From positions 481,721 through 545,720 of the forward strand of contig NZ_FXUL01000002.1 in the NCBI RefSeq assembly GCF_900182955.1: 64,000 nucleotides of DNA, written 5' to 3'. Shown piece after piece: positions 24,958-35,376 of the stretch. Position 1 is the first letter of the stretch. Every line of letters starts with the position of its first letter. Source of the stretch: Noviherbaspirillum suwonense. GTDB lineage: Bacteria; Pseudomonadota; Gammaproteobacteria; Burkholderiales; Burkholderiaceae_D. The notes below the pieces were generated by a model. That model saw only the letters and a program-made list of their open reading frames with translations. It did not search any database and was not told where the DNA came from. Made by a program: the position numbers and the translations under genes.

Positions 24958-25994
24958 TGCAGCTCAGGCTCCAGCGCGATGCCGGCGCGCGCCAGCAGCT
25001 CGGCCATGTCCGCCGGCAGCGGCGCCTGCCACTCGCAGTCCTTGCGGATGACCGGGTGCACCAGGCCGAGCCGGCATGCATGCAGCGCCTGCCGGCCGAA
25101 GACGGGCACCAGATGCGGCTTGCCATAGAGCGCGTCGCCGACCAGCGCGAAGCCGAGCGACTGCATGTGGACCCGGATCTGGTGCGTGCGGCCGGTTTCC
25201 AGTTCGCATTGCAGCAGGCTGACCGGCTTGCCTTCGAGCAGGCCGGTCGCCAGCCTGCGGAAATGGGTCACGGCCGGCTTGGCGGTCAGGTTGTTCTGCA
25301 CCGACATCTTGATGCGCTCCCGCGGATGCCTGCCGATCGCCGCGTCGACCTTGCCGCCGACCTGCGGCGTGCCCCAGACCAGCGCCAGGTAGACCCGGTG
25401 CACGGTGCGCGCCTGCAACTGGCGCACCAGGTCGGTCTGGGCCTGCATGGTCTTGGCGACCACCATCAGGCCGCTGGTGTCCTTGTCGAGCCGGTGGACG
25501 ATGCCGGCGCGCGGCACGTCGGCGATCGGCGGGTAGTAATGCAGCAGCCCGTTCTGCAGCGTGCCCGACCAGTTGCCGGCGCCCGGATGCACGACCAGGC
25601 CGGCCGGCTTGTTGATGACCATGATGGCCTGGTCCTCGTGCACGATCTCCAGCGCCATCGCTTCCGGCTCGTACGCGTGGGCGTCGGCCGCGGCCTGCGG
25701 CTGCACCAGCAGCTGTTCATCGCCGAACATCGTGCTTTTCGCGCGGGCGGTCTTGCCGTCGACCGTGACATGGCCTTCTTCTATCCATTGCTGGAGCCGG
25801 CTGCGGGAAAACTGGGGCAGGTGCTGCGACAGGACCTTGTCGAGGCGCATGCCGCAATCGGCTTCGGAAAGCGCCAGGACGATGGGGCCGTTTGCCTCCG
25901 CAACGAGCTCCAGATCCTCGCTTTCGTCATCCTCGTGGTCCGGCGGAAGGTCGGTGGTGTTCGGGTGTTCAATTGGCGGCACGGCATATCCCAT
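24954..25994 (-). CDS. rluD: 23S rRNA pseudouridine synthase RluD
   Basis: 346 residues. An S4 RNA-binding domain (about 48-110; RLDKVLSQHLPQFSRSRLQQWIEEGHV) precedes the RluA-type catalytic domain with the Asp of HRLDKDTSGLMVVAK. The C-terminal part ends as usual (LHACRLGLVHP). RluD makes pseudouridines at 1911, 1915 and 1917 of 23S rRNA. The extra 45 residues at the N terminus are acidic and without known role. It is divergent from bamD across 45 bases, the order seen in many betaproteobacteria. Confidence 0.95.
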   Translation of the reverse strand: MGYAVPPIEHPNTTDLPPDHEDDESEDLELVAEANGPIVLALSEADCGMRLDKVLSQHLPQFSRSRLQQWIEEGHVTVDGKTARAKSTMFGDEQLLVQPQAAADAHAYEPEAMALEIVHEDQAIMVINKPAGLVVHPGAGNWSGTLQNGLLHYYPPIADVPRAGIVHRLDKDTSGLMVVAKTMQAQTDLVRQLQARTVHRVYLALVWGTPQVGGKVDAAIGRHPRERIKMSVQNNLTAKPAVTHFRRLATGLLEGKPVSLLQCELETGRTHQIRVHMQSLGFALVGDALYGKPHLVPVFGRQALHACRLGLVHPVIRKDCEWQAPLPADMAELLARAGIALEPELQ

Positions 25995-25998
25995 CAGC

Positions 25999-26004
25999 TA
26001 TAAT
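25999..26004 (+). promoter_or_regulatory. Candidate -10 box for bamD
   Basis: TATAAT lies in the 45-base gap between divergent rluD and bamD, 36 bases before the bamD start. The matching -35 would fall within the rluD start region; I cannot point to a good one. Confidence 0.35.
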
Positions 26005-26039
26005 CATTCATTGTTCAGTCGTCAGTCACGCGAAACCCC

Positions 26040-26846
26040 ATGCAGATAAAATCTCTGAAATTTCTATTGATCGCATTCATGCTGTCGCTTTCGGCGTGCA
26101 GTTTACTGCAATCCGAACCGCCGGACGAAACCCGCAACTGGTCCGCACAGAAATTGTATGCCGAGGCCCGCGATGAACTGAACGCAGGCGGCTATGAAAA
26201 GTCCATCAAGTACTTCGAAAAGCTCGAGTCCCGCTACCCGTTCGGCACCTATGCGCAGCAGGCGCAGATGGACATCGCCTATGCGCATTATCGCGCCGGC
26301 GACCAGGCGCTGGCGCTGGCCGCGGTCGAGCGCTTCATCAAGCTGCACCCGAATCACCCGAACGTCGATTACATGTACTACCTGCGCGGCCTGATCAACT
26401 TCAACGACAAGCTGAGCCTGTTCGACTTCGTGTCCCGCCAGGACCTGACCGAGCGCGACCCGAAGGCGGCGCGCGAGGCCTTCGACTCGTTCAAGCTGCT
26501 GATCGACCGCTTCCCCAACAGCATCTATGCGCAGGACGCGCGCGACCGACTGGCCTACCTGGTCAACGCGATGGCGCAATACGACGTCCACGTGGCCAAT
26601 TACTATTACCGGCGCGGCGCCTACCTCGCCGCCGCCAACCGTGCCCAGCAGGTAGTGCGCGAGTTCAAGGATAGCCCGGCGACCGAGGAAGCGCTGTACA
26701 TCATGGTCCGTTCCTACGACGCGCTGGGCATGCCCGAGCTGCGTGACGACGCCAACCGGGTGTTCAAGCAAAATTTCCCGAACAGCGAACTGCCGGTGAC
26801 CGGCGGCGTCAAGAAGGACAAGTCGCCGTGGTGGAAAATCTGGTAA
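26040..26846 (+). CDS. bamD: Outer-membrane assembly lipoprotein BamD
   Basis: 268 residues. A lipoprotein signal peptide ends in the lipobox LSAC with Cys20, so the protein is lipidated and sorted to the outer membrane (Ser21 follows the Cys, as expected). The rest is a run of tetratricopeptide-like helical pairs (YAEARDELNAGGYEKSIKYFEKLESRYPFGTYAQQ is the first). BamD is the essential partner of BamA in beta-barrel insertion. The divergent rluD neighbour is the common arrangement. Confidence 0.97.
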   Translation: MQIKSLKFLLIAFMLSLSACSLLQSEPPDETRNWSAQKLYAEARDELNAGGYEKSIKYFEKLESRYPFGTYAQQAQMDIAYAHYRAGDQALALAAVERFIKLHPNHPNVDYMYYLRGLINFNDKLSLFDFVSRQDLTERDPKAAREAFDSFKLLIDRFPNSIYAQDARDRLAYLVNAMAQYDVHVANYYYRRGAYLAAANRAQQVVREFKDSPATEEALYIMVRSYDALGMPELRDDANRVFKQNFPNSELPVTGGVKKDKSPWWKIW

Positions 26847-26904
26847 CGGTTTCCTGACGGATCGAATGCAGCCGGTGTCCCTGCCTCATTCATCCGTCGC
26901 AGGC

Positions 26905-27026
26905 CGTAGGGTGCAATAAGCGTAGGGTGTAATAAGCGCAGCGCATCACACCACCGGCCCGCGCACCCGCGACGGCTCTCCGTCATCGACCAGTGGTGTA
27001 ATGCCCTCCGGTTATTACGCCCTACG
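26905..27026. repeat. Palindromic intergenic repeat (MITE-like)
   Basis: A 34-base arm at 26921-26954 (CGTAGGGTGTAATAAG...) matches the reverse complement of 26993-27026 at 29 of 34 positions, with a 38-base GC-rich centre. A partial direct copy (CGTAGGGTGCAATAAG) abuts it at 26905. It fills the gap between bamD and yaaA, which converge, so it may also end transcription. The same GGGTGCAAT core recurs at 29568 and 35318. Confidence 0.75.
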
Positions 27027-27033
27027 ATTCCTC

Positions 27034-27807
27034 CTATGCGGCGTGCCGCCGGAACATCCAGCGGCTGTTGTCCGAGTTCGCCGCGTCATACGCATAACCC
27101 CCGAGATCGAACGCCTTTAGTTGACCAGGCTCGGTGATGTGGTTAAGCGCGGCGAAGCGCGCCATCAAGCCGCGGGCCTTCTTGGCGTGAAACGAGATGA
27201 TCTTGTAGCGGCCGTCTTTCCAGTCCTGGAACACCGGCGTGATGACAGGGGCGCGCAGCCGCTCCGTCTGCACCACCTTGAAGTACTCTTCCGACGCCAG
27301 GTTGACCAGCACGCCTTCCTCGCGCGCAGCCAGCTCGCGGTCCAGCGCGGCGGTGACCAGCTTGCCCCAGTAGTCGTACAGGTTGGCGCCGCGGGCATTT
27401 TTCAGCCGCGTGCCCATTTCCAGGCGGTGCGGCTGCATCAGGTCCAGCGGACGCAGCAGGCCATACAGCCCCGACAGGATGCGGACCTGCGACTGCAGGT
27501 GCGACAGCGCGGCGGCCGGCAGCGTGGATGCCGCGAGGCCGGTGTAGACATCGCCGTTGAAGGCCAGCACTGCCGCCCTCGCGTTGTCGCTGGTACACTG
27601 CGGCGTCCACGATGCGTAGCGGCCGGCGTTGAGCGCCGCGAGCGGGTCGGAGATCTTCATCAGCTGCGCAATCTCGGCTGGCGACAGGCGCGTCAGCTGC
27701 TCGATCAGCCCGGCTGCATGGTTGGTGAAATCCGGCAGCGTATGGTCGGACGTTGCCAGCGGCGACGTGTAATCCAGCGTTTTTGCAGGCGATAGAACAA
27801 TCAGCAT
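27034..27807 (-). CDS. yaaA: Peroxide stress protein YaaA
   Basis: 257 residues from the ATG at 27807 ([16 protein letters not shown]), the universal YaaA start; the longer frame upstream is not used. The UPF0246 family signature KTLDYTSP and the C-terminal [11 protein letters not shown], followed by [14 protein letters not shown], are clear. YaaA limits free iron and DNA damage during peroxide stress in E. coli. It binds DNA in structural work. It starts back to back with the PIN-domain gene (27 bases). Confidence 0.95.
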   Translation of the reverse strand: MLIVLSPAKTLDYTSPLATSDHTLPDFTNHAAGLIEQLTRLSPAEIAQLMKISDPLAALNAGRYASWTPQCTSDNARAAVLAFNGDVYTGLAASTLPAAALSHLQSQVRILSGLYGLLRPLDLMQPHRLEMGTRLKNARGANLYDYWGKLVTAALDRELAAREEGVLVNLASEEYFKVVQTERLRAPVITPVFQDWKDGRYKIISFHAKKARGLMARFAALNHITEPGQLKAFDLGGYAYDAANSDNSRWMFRRHAA

Positions 27808-27834
27808 GAGCTTTCCACGGAAAAATTTTTCGCA

Positions 27835-28275
27835 ATGATACCGAATCGCCTGGTCCTCGATACCAATGTGCTGCTCGACCTGTTCGTATTCCACGACCCG
27901 CGCTGGAACGGGCTGCTGGAGGCGCTGCGCAGCGGCGCGGTGCAGGGCGTGACCCGCGCGGACTGCCGCCAGGAATGGCTGCACGTGCTGCACTACCCTC
28001 ACCTGCCGCTGGACGATCCAAAGCGCCTCGAAGCCATTGCCCAGTTCGACAGCCTCGTGGAAATCAGCGATGCCGCGGCCAGTGGCCTGCCGCTGCCGGT
28101 ATGCAGCGACCGCGATGACCAGAAATTCCTGGAGCTTGCGCGCGACGCGCAGGCGTCCGTGCTGATCACCAAGGACAAGGCGTTGCTGAAGCTGGCGAAG
28201 CGCACGGCGAAAGCCGGCATGTTCCGCATCCTGACGCCGCAGGCCTGGCTGCAGGAACGGCCTGACGCCCGTTAG
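27835..28275 (+). CDS. PIN-domain putative ribonuclease (toxin family)
   Basis: 146 residues. A PIN domain with acidic metal ligands in [11 protein letters not shown] (Asp9), [12 protein letters not shown] and LITKDKALL. It belongs to the COG1569 group annotated as putative toxin-antitoxin toxin component. No antitoxin-like gene lies beside it: the neighbours are yaaA (divergent) and an aminotransferase. It may therefore be a solitary RNase rather than an active toxin. The two ATGs of yaaA and this gene are only 27 bases apart, so control regions overlap. Confidence 0.85.
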   Translation: MIPNRLVLDTNVLLDLFVFHDPRWNGLLEALRSGAVQGVTRADCRQEWLHVLHYPHLPLDDPKRLEAIAQFDSLVEISDAAASGLPLPVCSDRDDQKFLELARDAQASVLITKDKALLKLAKRTAKAGMFRILTPQAWLQERPDAR

Positions 28276-28350
28276 AATGGCGGCAGCTTCCCTTTAGTCG
28301 CATTTAAGGCTTCCCTTAACAAAACCCAGTCAACCACCTTTACATCCCGC

Positions 28351-29538
28351 ATGAATATGCCCAACGAAACCGCTGCCAGCATGGATTTTTCCGGACTCAC
28401 CTCGCGCCTGCCCGACGTCGGCACGACCATCTTCACCGTCATGTCCGCCCTGGCGACCGAGAAGGGCGCGGTTAACCTGGGCCAGGGCTTCCCCGACTTC
28501 CATTGCGACCCGGCGCTGGTCGACGCCGTGGCCGACGCAATGCGCAGCGGACTCAACCAGTACCCGCCGATGACGGGCATACCCGGCTTGCGAGAAGTCG
28601 TCGCCGACAAGGTGGAGGCGATCTATGGCCACCGCTACGACCCGGCCACCGAGATCACGGTGACCGCCGGCGCCACCCAGGGCATCCTGACCTCGGTGCT
28701 GTGCTGCGTGCATCCGGGCGACGAGGTGATCGTGATCGAACCGGCCTATGACAGCTACGTGCCGGCGATACAGCTGGCCGGCGGCGTGCCGGTGTTCGTG
28801 CAGATGGAAGTCACCGCCGCCGGTTACGCGGTGCCGTGGCAGAAGGTCGCCGCGGCGGTGAGCCCGCGCACCCGGCTCATCATGATCAACTCGCCGCACA
28901 ACCCGACCGGCTCGGTGCTGCGCATCGCCGACATCAACGCGCTGGCCGACATCGTGCGCGGCACCGGCATCCTGGTCTTGTCCGATGAAGTCTACGAACA
29001 CATGGTCTACGACGGCGCCCGGCACGAGTCGGTCTGCCGTCATCCCGAGCTGGCGGCGCGGTCCTTCGTGGTGTCGAGTTTCGGCAAGACCTACCATGTC
29101 ACCGGCTGGAAGATCGGCTATGTCGCCGCGCCGGCAGCGCTGATGAGCGAGTTCCGCAAGGTGCACCAGTTCAACGTGTTCACGGTCAACACGCCGGTGC
29201 AGTACGGCCTGGCCGCGTTCATGAAGAATCCCGCGCCCTACCTCGAACTGCCGGCCTTCTATCAGCGCAAGCGCGACCTGTTCCGCGAAGGGCTGGCGGC
29301 GACCCGCTTCAAGCTGCTGCCGTCCGACGGCACCTATTTCCAGTGCGTCGAGTATTCGGATGTGTCCAGCCTGCCCGAGGCGGATTTCGCCAAGTGGCTG
29401 ACCACCGAGATCGGCGTGGCGGCGATACCGGTGTCGGCCTTCTATCACGAGCCGCGGGAGTCAGGCATCGTGCGCTTCTGCTTCGCAAAGCAGGACGAGA
29501 CGCTGAAGCTGGCGCTGGAGCGGCTGTCGAAGCTGTGA
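28351..29538 (+). CDS. PLP-dependent aminotransferase, methionine aminotransferase (YbdL) type
   Basis: 395 residues. A class I fold-type I aminotransferase with NLGQGFPDF near the N terminus, the NSPHNPTGSVL PLP-binding stretch, SDEVYEHMVYDG, the PLP Lys in SSFGKTYHVTGWKIGY, and Arg in VRFCFAKQDE. The NLGQGFPDF and GKTYHVTGWK signatures are those of YbdL/kynurenine aminotransferase-like enzymes that act on methionine and other amino acids. The in-vivo substrate is not fixed by sequence. The frame starts with ATG at 28351, although the next ATGs (28357, 28381) are possible. Confidence 0.88.
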   Translation: MNMPNETAASMDFSGLTSRLPDVGTTIFTVMSALATEKGAVNLGQGFPDFHCDPALVDAVADAMRSGLNQYPPMTGIPGLREVVADKVEAIYGHRYDPATEITVTAGATQGILTSVLCCVHPGDEVIVIEPAYDSYVPAIQLAGGVPVFVQMEVTAAGYAVPWQKVAAAVSPRTRLIMINSPHNPTGSVLRIADINALADIVRGTGILVLSDEVYEHMVYDGARHESVCRHPELAARSFVVSSFGKTYHVTGWKIGYVAAPAALMSEFRKVHQFNVFTVNTPVQYGLAAFMKNPAPYLELPAFYQRKRDLFREGLAATRFKLLPSDGTYFQCVEYSDVSSLPEADFAKWLTTEIGVAAIPVSAFYHEPRESGIVRFCFAKQDETLKLALERLSKL

Positions 29539-29557
29539 CGGCTCGTCAACGACGATA

Positions 29558-29594
29558 GCCCGTCCGCAGGGTGCAATGCATCCTGCGGACGGGC
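29558..29594. terminator. Intergenic hairpin, perfect 13-bp stem
   Basis: GCCCGTCCGCAGG and its exact complement flank the loop GTGCAATGCAT between the converging aminotransferase and GST genes. No long T-run follows, but position suggests a shared terminator. The loop side carries the GGGTGCAAT core of the dispersed repeat. A second hairpin (GGGCCGGC with GCCGGCCC) follows at once, to 29618. Confidence 0.55.
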
Positions 29595-29627
29595 CGGCCG
29601 ACTGGCTGCGGCCGGCCCGTGTCGCTC

Positions 29628-30272
29628 CTACTTCATCGCCTTGCGCAGCGCCTCATTGGCCTTGCGGTCCGCATTGACCTTCTGCACGGTCGGACGCTCG
29701 GCCAGCATCTTCACATAATCGCGCACCGGGTACTCGGCCAGCACGTCCTCGCCGAAGACGATCTTGGTCGCCATGCCCACCAGCGGCAGGTGCACCATTG
29801 CCGCGCAGTCGGCCATCGTGAACGTGTCGCCCGCGATGTAGGGACCGAACTTGGCAAGCTTGCCGAGCGCCTTGGCATTGCGGGTCAGCAGCTTCTTCAC
29901 CCGCTCCTTGGTTTCGTCGGACACCTTGCCGCCAAAAAAGGCTTCTCCGTACAGCTCGCGCGCCACCAGTTCCAGGTGCAGCTCGATGAAGGTGACCAGT
30001 TCGCGCTGCTTCGCGCGGCCATAGGCGTCGGTCGGCATCAGCGGATTCTGCGGGTAGGCGTCCTCGATGTATTCCATGATGACCTGCGACTCGAACAGCG
30101 GGCCATGTTCGGTTTCGCAGTAAGGGATCTTGCCCAGCGGCGACCTGTCCAGCAAGGCGGCCGAGCGATCGGCCCAGACCAGCTCTTCCTCGAAGGGCAC
30201 GCCTTTTTCCATCAGCGCGAGCTTGACCTTGTTGTGATAATTGCTGAGCGCGAATCCGCATAACTTGAACAT
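29628..30272 (-). CDS. Glutathione S-transferase family protein
   Basis: 214 residues from the ATG at 30272 (MFKLCGFALSNYHNK), with AAGGAGA ahead. The thioredoxin-like N-terminal domain (about 1-78) has the GSH-contact Ser/Tyr region (ALSNYHNKVK) and the conserved ESQVIMEYI that binds the glutathione gamma-glutamyl part; the helical C-terminal domain follows. Substrate unknown. It converges with the aminotransferase gene and is divergent from the crotonase gene across about 170 bases. Confidence 0.9.
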   Translation of the reverse strand: MFKLCGFALSNYHNKVKLALMEKGVPFEEELVWADRSAALLDRSPLGKIPYCETEHGPLFESQVIMEYIEDAYPQNPLMPTDAYGRAKQRELVTFIELHLELVARELYGEAFFGGKVSDETKERVKKLLTRNAKALGKLAKFGPYIAGDTFTMADCAAMVHLPLVGMATKIVFGEDVLAEYPVRDYVKMLAERPTVQKVNADRKANEALRKAMK

Positions 30273-30439
30273 CTTGTCTCCTTGTCTGGTGGTTGGATGC
30301 ATGGGCTGCCTGCCCCGCAGCGGCCGATAGTAACCGCTGATTCCTGGCGGCACAATGCGCGGGCTTGCTTTTCAAGCATGCCTTCACCGGTATATGATCG
30401 TTCATCCCAACCCTGGCCCACGCCGCCGCAACCGACACC

Positions 30440-31219
30440 ATGTCCGCAGAACTCAAGGCTTCCCGACGGGACGCCACGCTGATCCTTACCCTGTCCAACC
30501 CGGGCGCGCGCAATGCGCTGCATCCCGACATGTACGCAGCCGCGGTCGAGTCGCTGGCCACCGCCGAACGCGACAGCACCATCCGCGCCGTCGTGCTGAC
30601 CGGCGCGGACAATTTCTTCTGCGCCGGCGGCAACCTGAACCGGCTGCTCGAAAACCGCGAGAAGGACAAGGCGGTGCAGGCCGATTCGATCGACCAGCTC
30701 AACGGCTGGACCGACGCAATACGCAGCTGCACCAAGCCCGTGATCGCCGCTGTCGATGGTGCGGCGGCGGGCGCCGGCTTTTCGCTGGCGCTGGCCTGCG
30801 ACATGATCGTCGCCGGCGAAAACGCCAAGTTCGTGATGGCCTATGTGAAGGTCGGGCTGACGCCCGACGGCGGCGGCTCCTGGTTCCTCGCACGCTCGCT
30901 GCCGCGCCAGCTCGCCACCGAGATCATCCTCGAAGGAAAGCCGGTGCTGGCGCCGCGGCTGCATGCGCTGGGCCTGGTCAACCGCCTGGCGCCGGACGGC
31001 AGCGCGCTCGAACATGCGCTGGCCTGGGCCGATGAACTCGCGCTGCTGTCGCCCAATGCGACGACCCGCATCAAGAGCCTGGTGCGGGACGCCGGCGAGA
31101 ACACGCTGGAGCAGCATTTTGAACTCGAGAAGCAGCATTTCGTCGAAAGCCTGCACCATCGCGACAGCCGCGAAGGCATCAGCGCGTTTCTCGAGAAGCG
31201 CAAGCCCCAATACAAATAA
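30440..31219 (+). CDS. Enoyl-CoA hydratase/isomerase family, PaaG-like
   Basis: 259 residues with a crotonase fold. The oxyanion-hole region (TGADNFFCAGGNLNRL) and VDGAAAGAGFSLALACDM are present. The two Glu residues of classical hydratases are not in place (Ser in FSLA, Ala/Tyr in MAYVK); instead there is an Asp in VGLTPDGGGSW, as in PaaG-type isomerases. So an isomerase or ring-opening CoA hydratase role (for example the oxepin-CoA type of aromatic degradation) is more likely than simple beta-oxidation. No paa genes are in view, so the pathway is open. A histidine phosphatase gene follows after eight bases, probably in one operon. Confidence 0.8.
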   Translation: MSAELKASRRDATLILTLSNPGARNALHPDMYAAAVESLATAERDSTIRAVVLTGADNFFCAGGNLNRLLENREKDKAVQADSIDQLNGWTDAIRSCTKPVIAAVDGAAAGAGFSLALACDMIVAGENAKFVMAYVKVGLTPDGGGSWFLARSLPRQLATEIILEGKPVLAPRLHALGLVNRLAPDGSALEHALAWADELALLSPNATTRIKSLVRDAGENTLEQHFELEKQHFVESLHHRDSREGISAFLEKRKPQYK

Positions 31220-31227
31220 CGTTCCTG

Positions 31228-31932
31228 ATGAAACCTGCAAACCGACGCCGCATCTACCTGATGCGGCATGGCAATGTCACTTATTTCGATGAATCCGGCA
31301 GGCCCATCCTTCCCGAGGCCGTACCGCTGAATGAACAGGGCCGCGCACAGGCCGAAGCCGCCGGACGCGTGTTCGCGGCCGATGGCGTGCGCTTCGACCG
31401 CGTGATCGTCTCCGGCCTGCCGCGCACGGTCGAGACGGCGCAGGGCGTGCTGGCGCAGACCGGCCAGGACATCGCACTGGAGACCTGGCCCGAACTGGTG
31501 GAGATACGCGGCGGCAAGCTGGCCTCCATTGCCGAAGACAAGCTGAGGGAAGCCTTCACAGGTGCATTCGAGGGCATCGTGCCCGAGGACAAGCGCTTCC
31601 TCAACGGCGAATCGATCGGCGAGCTGATGGACCGCGTGCATCCGGCGCTGGCCCGGCTGCGGGCCGAGGACAACTGGGACACCGTACTGCTGGTGCTGCA
31701 CGGCGGCGTCAACCGCGCGATACTTTCGCATGCGCTGACGGGCCAGCGCCTGTACCTCGGCAACCTGGCGCAGACCGCGGGCTGCATCAACGCGCTCGAC
31801 GTCGGCGACCATGCAGCCGACTGGGTGGTGCGCTTCGTCAACCATGCGCCGCCCACGGTATTGCAGGACGACACCCGCAGCACGACCATGGAAATCCTGT
31901 ACGAGCAGTACCGCAAGTTTCGCCGCAAGTAG
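31228..31932 (+). CDS. Histidine phosphatase family protein
   Basis: 234 residues. The phosphoglycerate-mutase-like phosphatase signature is YLMRHGNVTYF with the catalytic His; the second core His is in VLLVLHGGVNRAIL. The length and the rest fit a small-molecule or phosphoprotein phosphatase rather than mutase. It follows the PaaG-like gene by eight bases and is likely co-transcribed. Substrate unknown. Confidence 0.85.
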   Translation: MKPANRRRIYLMRHGNVTYFDESGRPILPEAVPLNEQGRAQAEAAGRVFAADGVRFDRVIVSGLPRTVETAQGVLAQTGQDIALETWPELVEIRGGKLASIAEDKLREAFTGAFEGIVPEDKRFLNGESIGELMDRVHPALARLRAEDNWDTVLLVLHGGVNRAILSHALTGQRLYLGNLAQTAGCINALDVGDHAADWVVRFVNHAPPTVLQDDTRSTTMEILYEQYRKFRRK

Positions 31933-31978
31933 GGCGCCGGGCCGGTTTCCAGGCAGGCGACTTATAAGCTACCGATTA

Positions 31979-31990
31979 GTACGATCGTAC
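31979..31990. promoter_or_regulatory. Candidate operator palindrome upstream of acyl-CoA operon
   Basis: A perfect 12-bp palindrome, GTACGATCGTAC, lies about 95 bases before the phosphotransferase gene, inside the 150-base gap where its promoter must be. TetR-type regulators of fatty-acid genes bind palindromes of this sort, but no regulator is in the window. The link is inference. Confidence 0.35.
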
Positions 31991-32083
31991 GATTTTATGC
32001 GGTAGAATGAACCGACAATAAATTCCGACGACAGGTTTCGACCGCATTTCACGCGCGGTTTCAACAAACAGGCAGGAGACGCA

Positions 32084-33157
32084 ATGTACGAAGAATTCAT
32101 GGGCACCAAGCCGGTCGCCGATCGCCAGAAATTCGATATCGGCGCTTTGCAGGACTACATGCGCCAGCATGTGGAAGGCTTTTCCGGGGAACTGAGCGTC
32201 GAGCAGTTCAAGGGCGGCCAGTCCAATCCCACGTTCAAGCTAAGCGCCGACGGCCGCAGCTACGTGCTGCGCACCAAGCCCGGTCCCGCCGCGAAGCTGC
32301 TGGCCTCGGCCCATGCGATCGACCGCGAGTTCCGCGTGATGGATGCGCTGAACCGTGCCGGCTTCCCGGCGCCTCGCCAGTATGCGCTGTGCAATGACGA
32401 GTCCGTCATCGGCCGCGCGTTCTACGTGATGGACTTCGTGCAGGGCCGCGTGCTGTGGGACCAGTCGCTGCCCGGCATGACCAATGCGGAACGCGGCGCC
32501 TATTACGACGAGATGAACCGCGTCATCTCCCAGCTGCACACGATCGACTACAAGGCCATCGGGCTGGAGAGCTTCGGCAAGCCGGGCAATTACTTCGGCC
32601 GCCAGATCGACCGCTGGACCCGCCAGTACAAGGCGTCCGAGACCGAGAAGATCGAGGCGATGGACAATCTGATCGAATGGCTGCCCGCGCACATACCGCC
32701 GGGCGACGAGACCAGCATCGTCCATGGCGACTACCGCCTCGACAACATGATCTTCCATCCGACCGAGCCGCGCATCCTGGCGGTGCTGGACTGGGAGCTG
32801 TCGACGCTGGGCCATCCGCTGGCTGACTTCTCCTATCACCTGATGAGCTGGCACATCGCCCAGGGCCAGTTCCGCGGCATCGGCGGGCTGGACCACAAGG
32901 CGCTGGGCATACCGACCGAGGAAGAGTACATCGCGCTGTATTCGAAGCGCACCGGCCGCACGATACGCCCGGAAGATTTCAACTTCTACCTGGCCTACAA
33001 CATGTTCCGGATGGCCGGCATCCTGCAGGGCATCATGAAGCGCTATGTCGACGGCACCGCGTCCAGCGAAGAAGCGCTGAAGGCAGGCCAGGCGACCCGG
33101 CCGATGGCCGAGATGGGCTGGCAATATGCATCGGGCGCGGCCGGCAACAAGCCCTGA
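32084..33157 (+). CDS. APH/ACAD11-type phosphotransferase
   Basis: 357 residues of the aminoglycoside-phosphotransferase-like kinase fold. Seen: an N-lobe ([26 protein letters not shown]), the catalytic loop [13 protein letters not shown] (HxDxxxxN), and the metal-binding Asp in [20 protein letters not shown]. Such kinases are fused or linked to acyl-CoA dehydrogenases (ACAD10/11) in other organisms and are thought to phosphorylate 4-hydroxy fatty acids or acyl-CoAs. The gene directly precedes an acyl-CoA dehydrogenase (56-base gap), fitting that pairing. GGCAGGAGA is found before the ATG. Confidence 0.88.
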   Translation: MYEEFMGTKPVADRQKFDIGALQDYMRQHVEGFSGELSVEQFKGGQSNPTFKLSADGRSYVLRTKPGPAAKLLASAHAIDREFRVMDALNRAGFPAPRQYALCNDESVIGRAFYVMDFVQGRVLWDQSLPGMTNAERGAYYDEMNRVISQLHTIDYKAIGLESFGKPGNYFGRQIDRWTRQYKASETEKIEAMDNLIEWLPAHIPPGDETSIVHGDYRLDNMIFHPTEPRILAVLDWELSTLGHPLADFSYHLMSWHIAQGQFRGIGGLDHKALGIPTEEEYIALYSKRTGRTIRPEDFNFYLAYNMFRMAGILQGIMKRYVDGTASSEEALKAGQATRPMAEMGWQYASGAAGNKP

Positions 33158-33213
33158 GGCTCTGCCCCTGCCCCACCCAAATACGAACCAAGCAATTTCA
33201 ACGAGGAGACATC

Positions 33214-34476
<1,263 letters not shown>

Positions 34477-34500
34477 TTTGGCGGCCACGTCCGTTCAATA

Positions 34501-34529
34501 AAAAGGCATGCGCTACGCATGCCTTTTTT
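34501..34529 (+). terminator. Rho-independent terminator of the phosphotransferase-dehydrogenase operon
   Basis: AAAAGGCATGCG pairs perfectly with CGCATGCCTTTT around the loop CTA, and six T residues close it. It lies 25 bases after the acyl-CoA dehydrogenase stop, so it ends that operon; the stem is symmetric with an A-run on the other side, so it could work both ways. Confidence 0.85.
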
Positions 34530-34602
34530 CATTGCGGCGGCGCCTGCGCCAAACTCAAAATGTCTGCATAATCTGCAGCACTAATAATTTCAAGGAAACC
34601 AC

Positions 34603-35295
34603 ATGATCGATGTCTATTCCACCGCCACGCCGAACGGCCACAAGGTTCACATCATGCTGGAAGAGACCGGCCTGCCTTACCGGGTGCATCACATCGACAT
34701 CGGCGCCGGCGACCAGTTCAAGCCGGACTTCCTGGCGATCTCGCCCAACAACAAGATCCCGGCCATCGTCGACGCCGACGGCATGGACGGCAAGCCGATC
34801 TCGCTGTTCGAATCCGGCGCCATCCTGGTCTACCTCGCCAGCAAGACCGGCGCCTTCCTCGGCCGCAGCGACCGCGACAAGTTCACCACGCTGCAATGGC
34901 TGATGTTCCAGATGGGCGGCGTCGGCCCGATGCTCGGGCAGGCCCACCACTTCCGCATCTACGCGCCGGAAAAGATCGAGTATGCGGTGAACCGTTATAC
35001 CAACGAGGCAAAGCGGCTGTACGGCGTGATCGACAAGCAGGTCGCGAAGGAAGGCTACCTGGCGGGAAGCGAGTACACGATTGCCGACATCGCGACCTTC
35101 CCCTGGCTGCGTTCATGGAAGAACCAGGGCGTGGACATCGAGGAATTCCCGGACCTGAAGCGCTGGTTCGACGAGATCGCCGCAAGGCCCGCGGTGCAGC
35201 GCGGCGTGGAAGTGCTGGCGAACCTGCGCAAGCCGATCACGGATGACAAGGCGCGGGATGTGCTGTTTGGGGCGGGACAGTACGCGAAGCGGTGA
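34603..35295 (+). CDS. Glutathione-dependent disulfide-bond oxidoreductase, YfcG/YghU type
   Basis: 230 residues. The N-terminal thioredoxin-like domain begins MIDVYSTATPNGHKVHIMLEE, with the TPNGHK and SPNNKIPAIVD signatures of the YfcG/YghU (nu-class) GSTs, and FESGAILVYLASKTG. These enzymes reduce disulfides using glutathione and have little classical transferase activity. The start at 34603 follows CAAGGAAACCAC. It stands alone between two acyl-CoA gene sets, perhaps acting on reactive acyl or epoxide products, which is inference. Confidence 0.9.
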   Translation: MIDVYSTATPNGHKVHIMLEETGLPYRVHHIDIGAGDQFKPDFLAISPNNKIPAIVDADGMDGKPISLFESGAILVYLASKTGAFLGRSDRDKFTTLQWLMFQMGGVGPMLGQAHHFRIYAPEKIEYAVNRYTNEAKRLYGVIDKQVAKEGYLAGSEYTIADIATFPWLRSWKNQGVDIEEFPDLKRWFDEIAARPAVQRGVEVLANLRKPITDDKARDVLFGAGQYAKR

Positions 35296-35316
35296 CTGTT
35301 GAGAAGGAATGAATTT

Positions 35317-35347
35317 CGGGTGCAATGCGCTTCGCAAATTGCACCCG
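35317..35347. repeat. Palindromic repeat with GGGTGCAAT core
   Basis: CGGGTGCAAT pairs perfectly with ATTGCACCCG around an 11-base loop, between the YfcG-like gene and the converging MaoC gene. The core matches those near 26905 and 29568. It may also stop transcription. Confidence 0.6.
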
Positions 35348-35376
35348 ACGAACCGACGGCCTGCTGAAAAGCAGGG

